Assembly (NCBI RefSeq): GCF_038087665.1
Contig: NZ_CP149925.1
Span: 1,984,870-2,048,869, forward strand
Direction of reading: 5' to 3'
Length of the DNA stretch: 64,000 nucleotides
DNA from: Gallaecimonas sp. GXIMD4217
GTDB taxonomy: Bacteria > Pseudomonadota > Gammaproteobacteria > Enterobacterales > Gallaecimonadaceae
Under the pieces are notes generated by a model. It saw only the letters and a program-made list of their open reading frames with translations. It ran no database searches and was not told the DNA's origin. Shown here piece by piece: positions 56,315-63,540 of the stretch (the stretch's first letter is position 1; each line of letters begins with the position of its first letter). Both the position numbers and the translations under genes were made by a program.

Positions 56315-56338
56315 AAGGGGCTTCATGGCCCCTTTTTT
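56315..56338 (+). terminator. Terminator of the unrecognised gene
   Basis: AAGGGG CTTCATGG CCCCTT followed by TTTT, 40 bases after the stop. Confidence 0.75.
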
Positions 56339-56381
56339 GGTGGCATCGGCAAGCATTGGGACGACTGATGTTGCAGGAGCC

Positions 56382-56416
56382 AAAAAGAAAAAGGCCACTC
56401 TTGCGAGTGGCCTTTT
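56382..56416 (-). terminator. Twin terminator 2 (outer copy)
   Basis: GGCCACTC GCAA GAGTGGCC on the minus strand followed by TTTTTCTTTTT. It is almost the same as the terminator directly after tRNA-Ala-1, about 200 bases away. Confidence 0.8.
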
Positions 56417-56580
56417 GATTGGGTGGAGCCAGCGGGATAAAGCTCGAAACCCAAAGCGCGGCTTTGGGTGCAGCTTTACGCGAGGCCCAGGATGGCCGAG
56501 CCGGAAAGAACCACCATGGACGGTAACCACCTCTAAGCCTCGGGCGGTATCCATTGGCTCTCGTTCGTTAAGCCGGCCGG
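56417..56580 (-). other. Structured segment between twin terminators, with a decayed tRNA-Ala 3' end
   Basis: A segment of about 165 bases without a gene. The part next to the outer terminator (GGTGGAGCCAGCGGGAT on the plus strand) closely matches the tRNA-Ala 3' end (GGTGGAGCTAGGCGGGAT). Beside it is a hairpin at 56439-56477: outer AAAGCT/AGCTTT, inner ACCCAAAGC GCG GCTTTGGGT. It is either a decayed tRNA-plus-terminator duplicate or a small RNA read on the minus strand. Confidence 0.5.
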
Positions 56581-56613
56581 AAAAAGAAAAGGCCACTCTT
56601 TCGAGTGGCCTTT
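56581..56613 (-). terminator. Terminator of the Ala/Glu tRNA operon
   Basis: Minus strand GGCCACTC GAAA GAGTGGCC then TTTTCTTTTT, six bases past the 3' end of tRNA-Ala-1. Confidence 0.88.
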
Positions 56614-56618
56614 GGGTT

Positions 56619-56694
<76 letters not shown>

Positions 56695-56797
56695 AAACTT
56701 TCTCTATCAGACCCACAGCTCTCTAACCCATCCCTGGTGCTGGTTTCCGGCTCGGCGTCCTGCCTCGCGTTCGATGCTGCCTATTCGTCGCATCTCA

Positions 56798-56817
56798 CCC
56801 AGCTGAGCTATAGCCCC
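56798..56817 (-). pseudogene. tRNA-Ala 5' fragment
   Basis: The first 20 bases of tRNA-Ala (GGGGCTATAGCTCAGCTGGG on the minus strand) recur alone just downstream of tRNA-Glu-1 on the minus strand. A diverged copy of the same fragment is at 57284-57301 (ends CTATGGTTCC). These are remnants of a lost tRNA-Ala in a duplicated unit. Confidence 0.7.
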
Positions 56818-56823
56818 AAATTG

Positions 56824-56899
56824 TGGCGTCCCCTAGGGGATTCGAACCCCTGTTACCGCCGTGAAAGGGCGGTGTCCTAGGCCTCTAGACGAAGGGGAC
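56824..56899 (-). tRNA. tRNA-Glu (anticodon TTC), copy 1
   Basis: 76 bases with CCA. GTCCCCTTCGTCTAGAGGCC start; the anticodon loop CTTTCAC gives TTC; GGTTCGAATCC T-arm. Identical to copy 2. Confidence 0.97.
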
Positions 56900-57102
56900 A
56901 AAATTTGCACTTTGCGAAACACTGCTTCGCAGCAAATTTTGTGAAGGCTTGGCTGAGCCAGCGAAGCCAAGCGGCTTCATTCTTAATCCTTCACAAAACG
57001 CTTTGCGCTGATTTTTGTGAAGGCAAGGTTTGCTGGTCAAAACCGAGCGGCAAATACCGCCCTGCCTTCTGCACCGATTCTAGGTAACCGGCGACTTTTG
57101 TT

Positions 57103-57178
<76 letters not shown>

Positions 57179-57307
57179 AAACTTTCTCTATCAGATCCAC
57201 AGCTCTCTAACCCATCCCTGGTGCTGGTTTCCGGCTCGGCGTCCTGCCTCGCGTTCGATGCTGCCTATTCGTCGCATCTCACCCAGCTGAGCTATGGTTC
57301 CAAATTG

Positions 57308-57383
57308 TGGCGTCCCCTAGGGGATTCGAACCCCTGTTACCGCCGTGAAAGGGCGGTGTCCTAGGCCTCTAGACGAAGGGGAC
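57308..57383 (-). tRNA. tRNA-Glu (anticodon TTC), copy 2
   Basis: Same sequence as copy 1, preceded on the minus strand by a long inverted repeat at 57382-57427. Confidence 0.97.
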
Positions 57384-57427
57384 AAAATTTGCGCTTTGCG
57401 AAGCAGTGCTTCGCAGCAAATTTTGTA
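57382..57427. repeat. Long inverted repeat between tRNA genes
   Basis: ACAAAATTTGC at one end and GCAAATTTTGT at the other enclose a second inverted repeat built on GCGAAGCA/TGCTTCGC, giving a hairpin of roughly 20 base pairs. A less perfect copy lies at 56898-56943 beside tRNA-Glu-1. In the precursor RNA it would sit between Ala and Glu and could direct processing. Confidence 0.75.
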
Positions 57428-57510
57428 AAGGCTGGTTCTGCTGGTCAAAACCGAGCGGCAAATACCGCCCTGCCCTCTGCACCGGTTCTAGGCAACCGAT
57501 GACTTTTGTT

Positions 57511-57586
<76 letters not shown>

Positions 57587-57687
57587 AAATTTCTTTATCG
57601 AACCCACGCTGCTGGATGTGAGCTCGAATTGTCTTTTTGAACCCTTGGGTTCCAAGTTGCCGCGTTACCGCCACAACTTACAGTGTT

Positions 57688-57763
<76 letters not shown>

Positions 57764-57803
57764 GAACATCCGGGGAGCCGCGCTCCCCGTCAGTGCGAGG
57801 CGC

Positions 57804-57832
57804 ATTCTATGCAGCCCCGCGAAAGGTGTCAA
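57804..57832 (-). promoter_or_regulatory. Sigma-70 promoter of the Ala/Glu tRNA operon
   Basis: On the minus strand: TTGACA, 17 bases, TAGAAT, then the GC-rich discriminator GCGCCTCG, very like rRNA P1 promoters and suggestive of stringent control. It lies right after the gltX stop, so the tRNAs can be expressed independently of gltX. No terminator separates gltX from them. Confidence 0.8.
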
Positions 57833-57842
57833 CACGCTTTTC

Positions 57843-59255
57843 TCAGGATTCTGCGCGTTTGGCGATAAAATCAACGGCTTGGTCGATTCTTGCCAGACTG
57901 CGGTCACGGCCGATCAGGGCCAGGGTGATATCCAGAGAGGGGGACTGGCCGGCACCGGTCACGGCCACGCGCAGCGGCATGCCCACCTTACCCATGCCCA
58001 CCTCCAGGGCCTCGGCAGTGCCCTGGATGGCACCGTGGATGGCCTCCGGGCTCCATTCTGCCAGTTCGGTCAGCTTGGCGCGCACGGTCTCCAGGGGCTC
58101 CTTGGCCACGGGGCGCAGGTGCTTCTTGGCGGCCGCTTCGTCGAAGCCGTCGAAGTCCTCGAAGAAGTAGCGGCTCTGACCGGCCAGCTCCTTGAGGGTG
58201 TTGACGCGCTCGCCCAGGGCCTTGATCACCTCGGCCAGGGCCGGGCCCTGGGTGGTGTTTATGCCCTGGTCGGCCATGTGCCATTCCAGGTGCTCGGCCA
58301 CGTACTGGGGATCCAGGCTGCGGATGTAGTGGTTGTTGAGCCAGTTCAGCTTGTCGGTGTTGAAGGCGGACGCGGCCTTGTTGATGGCGTCCAGGCTGAA
58401 CAGCTTGATCATCTCCTCCATGGAGAAGACTTCCTGATCGCCGTGGGACCAGCCCAGGCGCACCAGGTAGTTCAGCAGGGCCTCGGGCAGGTAGCCTTCA
58501 TCACGGTACTGCATCACGGACACGGCGCCGTGACGCTTGGACAGCTTCTTGCCGTCGTCGCCCAGGATCATGGACACATGGGCGTATTCCGGGATGGGGG
58601 CGCCCAGGGCCTTGAGGATGTTGATCTGACGCGGGGTGTTGTTGACGTGGTCTTCACCGCGCACCACATGGGTGATGCCCATGTCCCAGTCGTCCACCAC
58701 CACACAGAAGTTGTAGGTGGGGCTGCCGTCGGAGCGCTGGATGATCAGGTCGTCCAGTTCCTTATTCTGGAATTCCACATGGCCGCGCACGTGGTCCTCG
58801 AAGGACACGCTGCCTTCCTCGGGGTTCTTGAAGCGGATCACGAAGGGGGCGTCTTCGGCCGGGGCCTCGGTCAGGTGGCGGCAGCGGCCGTCGTAGCGGG
58901 GCTTCTCGCCCTTGGCCATCTGCTCTTCGCGCATCTGCTCCAGGCGCTCGGTGGAGCAGTAGCATTTGTAGGCCTTGTCTTCGGCCAGCAGCTGGCCCAC
59001 CAGCTCCTTGTAGCGGTCGAAACGTTTGGTCTGGTAGTACGGGCCCTCGTCCCATTTCAGTCCCAGCCAGTTCATGCCATCCATGATGGCGTCGATGGCT
59101 TCCTGGGTGGAGCGCTCCAGATCGGTGTCTTCGATACGCAGGACAAACTCGCCCTGCATATGCTGGGCGTAGAGCCAGGAATACAGAGCAGTACGGGCAC
59201 CGCCCACGTGCAGGTAGCCGGTGGGGCTGGGGGCAAAACGGGTTTTGACTGTCAT
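57843..59255 (-). CDS. gltX: Glutamyl-tRNA synthetase
   Basis: 470 residues (E. coli 471). [24 protein letters not shown] is the HIGH-type motif and [15 protein letters not shown] the KMSKS-type motif. It charges tRNA-Glu with glutamate. The two tRNA-Glu genes lie immediately downstream on the same strand, so the enzyme and its substrate tRNA are neighbours. Confidence 0.97.
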   Translation of the reverse strand: MTVKTRFAPSPTGYLHVGGARTALYSWLYAQHMQGEFVLRIEDTDLERSTQEAIDAIMDGMNWLGLKWDEGPYYQTKRFDRYKELVGQLLAEDKAYKCYCSTERLEQMREEQMAKGEKPRYDGRCRHLTEAPAEDAPFVIRFKNPEEGSVSFEDHVRGHVEFQNKELDDLIIQRSDGSPTYNFCVVVDDWDMGITHVVRGEDHVNNTPRQINILKALGAPIPEYAHVSMILGDDGKKLSKRHGAVSVMQYRDEGYLPEALLNYLVRLGWSHGDQEVFSMEEMIKLFSLDAINKAASAFNTDKLNWLNNHYIRSLDPQYVAEHLEWHMADQGINTTQGPALAEVIKALGERVNTLKELAGQSRYFFEDFDGFDEAAAKKHLRPVAKEPLETVRAKLTELAEWSPEAIHGAIQGTAEALEVGMGKVGMPLRVAVTGAGQSPSLDITLALIGRDRSLARIDQAVDFIAKRAES

Positions 59256-59351
59256 AAAAAGTGCTGCCGTAAGTTAAGCGTCAAACACAAAGGCCGTATT
59301 CTAACACCGCACCGGGTACGCACAATGGATGCGTGCCTCCCGCCGGGGCGT

Positions 59352-61013
59352 TCACAGCAGCGGCTGCTGGCCGCTCGGCATCTGGTGCAGGCCCTGCATG
59401 TCCACATTGTTGGCCTCGAAGCTGTCGGCCCGGGCCATCTTCCACATCCGGCCGTAGAACTCGCTGTCCACCTTCCCTTCCAGCAGGGCGCCCGGTTCCA
59501 GGAACACGTGCAGCTGGGAGAACAGCCTCACCTCGGTGTTGCTGGTGCGCCGCACCAGGTGTCTGGGCTCCAACTGGCAGGGATGCTCCAGGCCGGCCGC
59601 GGCCAGCATCTCGGCCAGGGTGTGCAGGGTATTGCGATGGAAGTAGTAGACCCGCTTGGCCTTGTCGGGCACCACCAGGGCCTGCTGGCGCAGCTTGTCC
59701 TGGGTGGCGACCCCGGTCGGGCACTTGTTGGTGTGGCAGGACTGGGACTGGACGCAGCCAACGGCGAACATGAAGCCCCGGGCCGAGTTGACCCAGTCGG
59801 CACCTATGGCCATGACGCTGGCGATATCGAAGGCGGAAATGATCTTGCCGCTGGCGCCCAGCTTGATCTTGTCGCGCAGGTTCAGGCCCACCAGGGTGTT
59901 GTGCACGAACAACAGCCCCTCCCTCAGGGGCACGCCCATGTGATTGGAAAACTCCAGCGGCGCCGCCCCGGTGCCCCCTTCCTTGCCGTCGATGACGATG
60001 AAGTCGGGCAGGATGCCGGTTTCCAGCATGGCCTTGGCGATGCCCATGAATTCCCAGGGGTGGCCGAGGCAAAGCTTGAAGCCGACCGGCTTGCCGCCGG
60101 ACAGCTCCCGCAACCGGCCGATAAAGCGCATCAACTCCAGCGGGGTGGAAAAGGCGCTGTGGCTGGCCGGCGAGACACAGTCCCTGTCCATGGGAATGCC
60201 CCGGGTGGCGGCTATTTCGGCGGTGATCTTGTGCTTCGGCAGGATGCCGCCATGGCCGGGCTTGGCGCCCTGGCTCAGTTTGATCTCGACCATCTTCACC
60301 TGGGGGGCAACGGCCTGCTTGGCGAATTGCTCCGGATCGAATTGCCCGTCCGGGGTACGGCAGCCGAAATAGCCACTGCCGATCTCCCAGATCAGATCAC
60401 CGCCAAACTCCCTGTGGTAGGAGCTGATACTGCCCTCGCCTGTGTCATGGGCAAAATCCCCCATCTGTGCACCCTGGTTCAGGGCGCGAATGGCGTTGGC
60501 GCTCAGGGCCCCGAAGCTCATGGCGGAAATATTGAAGATGGAGGCCGAATAGGGTTGCCGGCATTGGGGGCCACCTATGGTGATGCGAAAGCCCCTGGGG
60601 TCCGGCATCGGCTTGGGCAGGGTGGAATGGCCGATGAACTCGAAGCCGGGCTGGTAGACGTCGGTCAGGGTACCGAAGGGCTTTTCACCCTTCTTGTTCT
60701 TGGCCCTGGCGTAGACTAGGGAACGCTGGGCACGGGAGAACGGCAGCCTGTCGTCGTCGCCTTCCAGCAGATATTGGCGGATCTCGGGACGGATGAATTC
60801 CACCAGGTAGCGGATATTGCCCAGCACCGGGTAGTTGCGGCGAATGGCATGGCGGGGCTGGAGCAGATCATAGATCCCCAGCAGCGTCAGCGAGCCGCCA
60901 ATGACGAACAGGCTCCAGGGCCAGCCCCCCGAGTCCAGGAACGGCAGGCTGAACAGGGTCACCAGGGCGCAGCAGACGAAAAACGCGTAGCGACTCAGCA
61001 GGGAAAATTTCAT
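59352..61013 (-). CDS. FMN-binding glutamate synthase-like membrane protein
   Basis: 553 residues. Two N-terminal helices (about 8-25 and 30-50) precede a catalytic domain like the FMN barrel of glutamate synthase: NISAMSFGALSANAIRALNQGAQMGDFAHDTGEGSISSYH, VEIKLSQGAKPGHGGILPKHKI, IVIDGKEGGTGAAPLEFSNHMG and SCHTNKCPTGVATQ, with cysteines in the Fe-S-type region. No glutaminase domain is present. Enzymatic role of this stand-alone family is not settled. Confidence 0.85.
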   Translation of the reverse strand: MKFSLLSRYAFFVCCALVTLFSLPFLDSGGWPWSLFVIGGSLTLLGIYDLLQPRHAIRRNYPVLGNIRYLVEFIRPEIRQYLLEGDDDRLPFSRAQRSLVYARAKNKKGEKPFGTLTDVYQPGFEFIGHSTLPKPMPDPRGFRITIGGPQCRQPYSASIFNISAMSFGALSANAIRALNQGAQMGDFAHDTGEGSISSYHREFGGDLIWEIGSGYFGCRTPDGQFDPEQFAKQAVAPQVKMVEIKLSQGAKPGHGGILPKHKITAEIAATRGIPMDRDCVSPASHSAFSTPLELMRFIGRLRELSGGKPVGFKLCLGHPWEFMGIAKAMLETGILPDFIVIDGKEGGTGAAPLEFSNHMGVPLREGLLFVHNTLVGLNLRDKIKLGASGKIISAFDIASVMAIGADWVNSARGFMFAVGCVQSQSCHTNKCPTGVATQDKLRQQALVVPDKAKRVYYFHRNTLHTLAEMLAAAGLEHPCQLEPRHLVRRTSNTEVRLFSQLHVFLEPGALLEGKVDSEFYGRMWKMARADSFEANNVDMQGLHQMPSGQQPLL

Positions 61014-61221
61014 CAGGCCTCCAAGCCCATCAATGTCGAACTCCGACTCAGGACACTAACCCAGAGCGACAAAGCGGTCGAGCCGCTAAGGGTGATGACA
61101 GCGTTTCGCCTGGCTGCGCTGGTCTCCCTGGTCCGCCTGGCAGTGCCCCTGTCGAGCGCCGTTTCCGGATGGGCCCAATGCTGAAAAAGCCAGCAGTCGC
61201 GCGGCCTTGGCGAATTTTCGG

Positions 61222-61249
61222 TTGACACCCTAAAAGCCCCACCTATAAT
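61222..61249 (+). promoter_or_regulatory. Consensus sigma-70 promoter of the tRNA-Val array
   Basis: TTGACA (61222-61227), 16-base spacer, TATAAT (61244-61249), both perfect consensus hexamers, with a GC-containing discriminator. The first tRNA begins 42 bases after the -10. Confidence 0.9.
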
Positions 61250-61290
61250 ACGCCTCCACATGACGGGGACAGCACTCGTCACTGTGATTT

Positions 61291-61366
61291 GGGTGATTAG
61301 CTCAGTTGGGAGAGCACCTCCCTTACAAGGAGGGGGTCACTGGTTCGAGCCCGGTATCACCCACCA
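61291..61366 (+). tRNA. tRNA-Val (anticodon TAC), copy 1
   Basis: 76 bases with CCA. GGGTGATTAGCTCAGTTGGG start; the anticodon loop CTTACAA gives TAC; normal GGTTCGAGCCC T-arm. Confidence 0.97.
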
Positions 61367-61375
61367 AATTTGCGT

Positions 61376-61448
61376 CTTGAGAGGCTGGAGAGTAGCTCCC
61401 ACTCTTTCAAGAACCGGGGATAACCGGCCAGGCCGCTATCACCCACCA
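61376..61448 (+). pseudogene. Decayed tRNA-Val copy D1
   Basis: It retains scattered blocks of tRNA-Val (CTGGAGAG, CTCCC) and the end TATCACCCACCA, but the 5' acceptor strand is lost, so no cloverleaf can form. It carries AACCGGGGATAACCGG, shared with D2 and D3. Confidence 0.75.
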
Positions 61449-61522
61449 TATTGTGAAGCATCTGGCTGCGGCGGGATGCACAATAGGCAGCCAACTTCCC
61501 ATGGGCCGTCTTACAGATTTCA

Positions 61523-61598
61523 GGGTGATTAGCTCAGTTGGGAGAGCACCTCCCTTACAAGGAGGGGGTCACTGGTTAGAGCCCGGTATCACCCACCA
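61523..61598 (+). tRNA. tRNA-Val (TAC), copy 2, with C56A change
   Basis: Full length and identical to the other copies except that the T-loop reads GGTTAGAGCCC instead of GGTTCGAGCCC. The change hits C56, which pairs with G19 to form the tRNA elbow and is nearly invariant. This copy is probably defective or unstable. Confidence 0.9.
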
Positions 61599-61672
61599 TA
61601 TTGCAAAGCATCTGGTTGCGGCTGGATGAACAACAGACAGCCAACTTCCCATAGGTTGTCTTACAGATTTCA

Positions 61673-61748
61673 GGGTGATTAGCTCAGTTGGGAGAGCACC
61701 TCCCTTACAAGGAGGGGGTCACTGGTTCGAGCCCGGTATCACCCACCA
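61673..61748 (+). tRNA. tRNA-Val (TAC), copy 3
   Basis: Normal sequence with CCA. The 74-base spacer before it is a diverged copy of the spacer before copy 2, so copies 2 and 3 form a 150-base tandem unit. Confidence 0.97.
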
Positions 61749-61755
61749 TATTTGT

Positions 61756-61829
61756 CTTGAGAGACTGGAGAGCACCTCCCGCCCTTTCAAGAACCGGGGA
61801 TAACCGGCCGAGCCCGGTATCACCCACCA
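61756..61829 (+). pseudogene. Decayed tRNA-Val copy D2
   Basis: GGAGAGCACCTCCC and the last 20 bases (GAGCCCGGTATCACCCACCA) match tRNA-Val exactly; the 5' acceptor strand and anticodon stem are replaced by CCCTTTCAAGAACCGG and similar sequence. Confidence 0.8.
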
Positions 61830-61837
61830 TATTTTGT

Positions 61838-61910
61838 CTTGAGAGACTGGAGAGCACCTCCCGCCCTTTCAAGAACCGGGGATAACCGGCCAGGCCGGTA
61901 TCACCCACCA
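61838..61910 (+). pseudogene. Decayed tRNA-Val copy D3
   Basis: Almost identical to D2 over its length, with CCAGGCCGGTATC in place of CCGAGCCCGGTATC near the end. D2 and D3 are adjacent tandem copies with an 81-base period. Confidence 0.8.
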
Positions 61911-61948
61911 TACAATTGTTACTGACCCTTCGGTAACGCACAGATTTT

Positions 61949-62024
61949 GGGTGATTAGCTCAGTTGGGAGAGCACCTCCCTTACAAGGAGGGGGTCACTG
62001 GTTCGAGCCCGGTATCACCCACCA
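61949..62024 (+). tRNA. tRNA-Val (TAC), copy 4
   Basis: Normal sequence with CCA; 121 bases upstream of copy 5. Confidence 0.97.
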
Positions 62025-62069
62025 TATTAAAACGAATGGCATTCATCCCACGCCGTTCTACAGAGTTCA

Positions 62070-62145
62070 GGGTGATTAGCTCAGTTGGGAGAGCACCTCC
62101 CTTACAAGGAGGGGGTCACTGGTTCGAGCCCGGTATCACCCACCA
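62070..62145 (+). tRNA. tRNA-Val (TAC), copy 5
   Basis: Normal sequence with CCA; last intact gene before the terminator. Confidence 0.97.
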
Positions 62146-62148
62146 ATT

Positions 62149-62179
62149 CAAAAAAAGCTACCTTCGGGTGGCTTTTTTG
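62149..62179 (+). terminator. Terminator of the tRNA-Val array
   Basis: AGCTACC TTCG GGTGGCT, a stable UUCG tetraloop hairpin, then TTTTTTGTTTT. Confidence 0.9.
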
Positions 62180-62205
62180 TTTTCCCACTATGATCAACGC
62201 TCGGT

Positions 62206-62267
62206 GCGGCACCTCCCGCCCTTGCAAGAACCGGGGAACACCGCTTCGAGCCCGGTATCACCCACCA
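62206..62267 (+). pseudogene. Decayed tRNA-Val copy D4, beyond the terminator
   Basis: It contains CACCTCCCGCCC, AAGAACCGGGGA and the full 3' end CGAGCCCGGTATCACCCACCA. It lies after the array's terminator and has its own terminator-like hairpin downstream, so the tRNA 3' end plus terminator was duplicated as a unit. Confidence 0.8.
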
Positions 62268-62275
62268 TCTACGAT

Positions 62276-62303
62276 AAAGCCACCTTCGGGTGGCTTTGTT
62301 GTT
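62276..62303 (+). terminator. Second terminator-like hairpin
   Basis: AAAGCCACC TTCG GGTGGCTTT, a copy of the array terminator, with a weaker T-run (TTTGTTGTT). Confidence 0.7.
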
Positions 62304-62385
62304 GCCTAAAAATCTCCCCCTAAATGGCAACTTCCTGAAATCCAAACAATACTTTCCGCTGATCCCCTTCCCTCAACAGGAGACC

Positions 62386-63444
62386 ATGGAAATGGATTTC
62401 ACAGACCGGCTTAACAACCTTGTCACCAAAGCAAAAAGTCAAAAAGGCCAGCTGGAAACCGAAGAAGCCACAAAGAACGCCTTCGTCATGCCCTTTATCA
62501 ACTCTGTTTTGGGTTATGACGTGTTCAACCCCTCAGAGGTGATCCCTGAGTTCACCGCAGATGTAGGTACCAAACGCAATGAAAAGGTGGACTATGCGAT
62601 CGCCAGAGAGGGGCGTATTGTTGCCTTAATTGAATGTAAGCATTGTGGTTCCGAACTCAACTCAAAGCATGCTTCACAGCTTTTCAGGTACTTCAGTGTC
62701 ACCGAAGCCAGATTAGCCATCCTGACCAATGGCATTCGATACCAATTTTTTACTGACCTTGATGCCCCCAACAAAATGGATGAGCGCCCCTTTCTAGAGC
62801 TGAACCTCGAGGAGTTAAACGAAGCGATAGTGCCTGAGCTGAAGAGGCTCACCAAGGATGCCTTTGACATTGATGCCATGCTTTCCTGCGCTGGAGAACT
62901 CAAGTACACCGGTGCGATCAAAAAGCTGATCTCGGCCGAATTCAAGTCACCTTCAGAAGAACTGGTTAAACATTTCGCCAGCCAGGTTTATGACGGCAAG
63001 CTCATGCCAGCCGTTCGTCAGCAGTTTGAAGAGCTGACCAAAAAAGCCATGAAACTCTTTCTCAATGAAGAGATTAACACCAGGCTGAAGAGTGCAATGG
63101 CAACAGAAGATGTAGTCGAAGAAATCATCTTGGACAATCCTGAAAAAGCGAAGCCCGATATCGTTACCACAGAAGAAGAGCTTGAAGGCTTCTATATCGT
63201 AAAGTCCATCCTTCGTTCCCACGTAGACCTGCAACGCCTGGCTGCAAGAGACACAAAGAGCTATTTCGGCATCCTGCTTGACGATAACAACCGCAAACCC
63301 ATCTGCCGGCTGCACTTTAACCGCAATCAGAAGTACCTTGGCGTTTTCGACGAAAACAAGATAGAAGAGCGAATCCCTCTGACATCACTGGACGATATCT
63401 TCGACCATGCAGAGCGGCTCGTCAGTACGGTTGGCTATTACTGA
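62386..63444 (+). CDS. Standalone HsdR N-terminal-like nuclease
   Basis: 352 residues from an ATG with AGGAG at three bases. The first 130 residues resemble the HsdR N-terminal PD-(D/E)xK domain: E-rich helix QLETEEATKNAFVMPFINSVLGYDVFNP, D69 in KVDYAIAREG, and E83-x-K85 in VALIECKHCG, followed by LFRYFSVTEARLAILTNGIRYQFFTDLD. No helicase motor follows; the rest is helical (LISAEFKSPSEELVKHFASQVYDG) and ends in a beta-rich part. Base composition and codons (AAA, GAA, AAT) are more AT-rich than the neighbours, and it sits right after the tRNA-Val array: signs of transfer. No methylase gene is adjacent. Confidence 0.75.
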   Translation: MEMDFTDRLNNLVTKAKSQKGQLETEEATKNAFVMPFINSVLGYDVFNPSEVIPEFTADVGTKRNEKVDYAIAREGRIVALIECKHCGSELNSKHASQLFRYFSVTEARLAILTNGIRYQFFTDLDAPNKMDERPFLELNLEELNEAIVPELKRLTKDAFDIDAMLSCAGELKYTGAIKKLISAEFKSPSEELVKHFASQVYDGKLMPAVRQQFEELTKKAMKLFLNEEINTRLKSAMATEDVVEEIILDNPEKAKPDIVTTEEELEGFYIVKSILRSHVDLQRLAARDTKSYFGILLDDNNRKPICRLHFNRNQKYLGVFDENKIEERIPLTSLDDIFDHAERLVSTVGYY

Positions 63445-63540
63445 CCGCTGAAGGGCGTTACCACTTTCATCGGTAGCGCCTCCCCTTGCATCCCTCTCCC
63501 GTTAGCTGAAAGGATAGAGGCTCACCGCCAGGGAGAGCCC

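Noticed and set aside
57879-60719. 946-codon plus-strand frame
   Set aside because: It is antisense to gltX and the glutamate-synthase-like gene, both with intact motifs. The predicted protein is Gly/His/Val/Leu-rich and has no domain.
61291-62267. CRISPR-like or attachment-site interpretation of the tRNA-Val repeats
   Set aside because: Repeats are whole tRNA genes or their decayed forms, with unequal and similar spacers, and no cas or integrase gene is present. The tRNA 3' ends could in principle be att sites, but intervals of 80-150 bases leave no room for an element.
61260-62323. Several 60-120 codon frames across the tRNA-Val array
   Set aside because: All read through tRNA genes or their decayed copies and repeat the same residues from the tRNA sequence.
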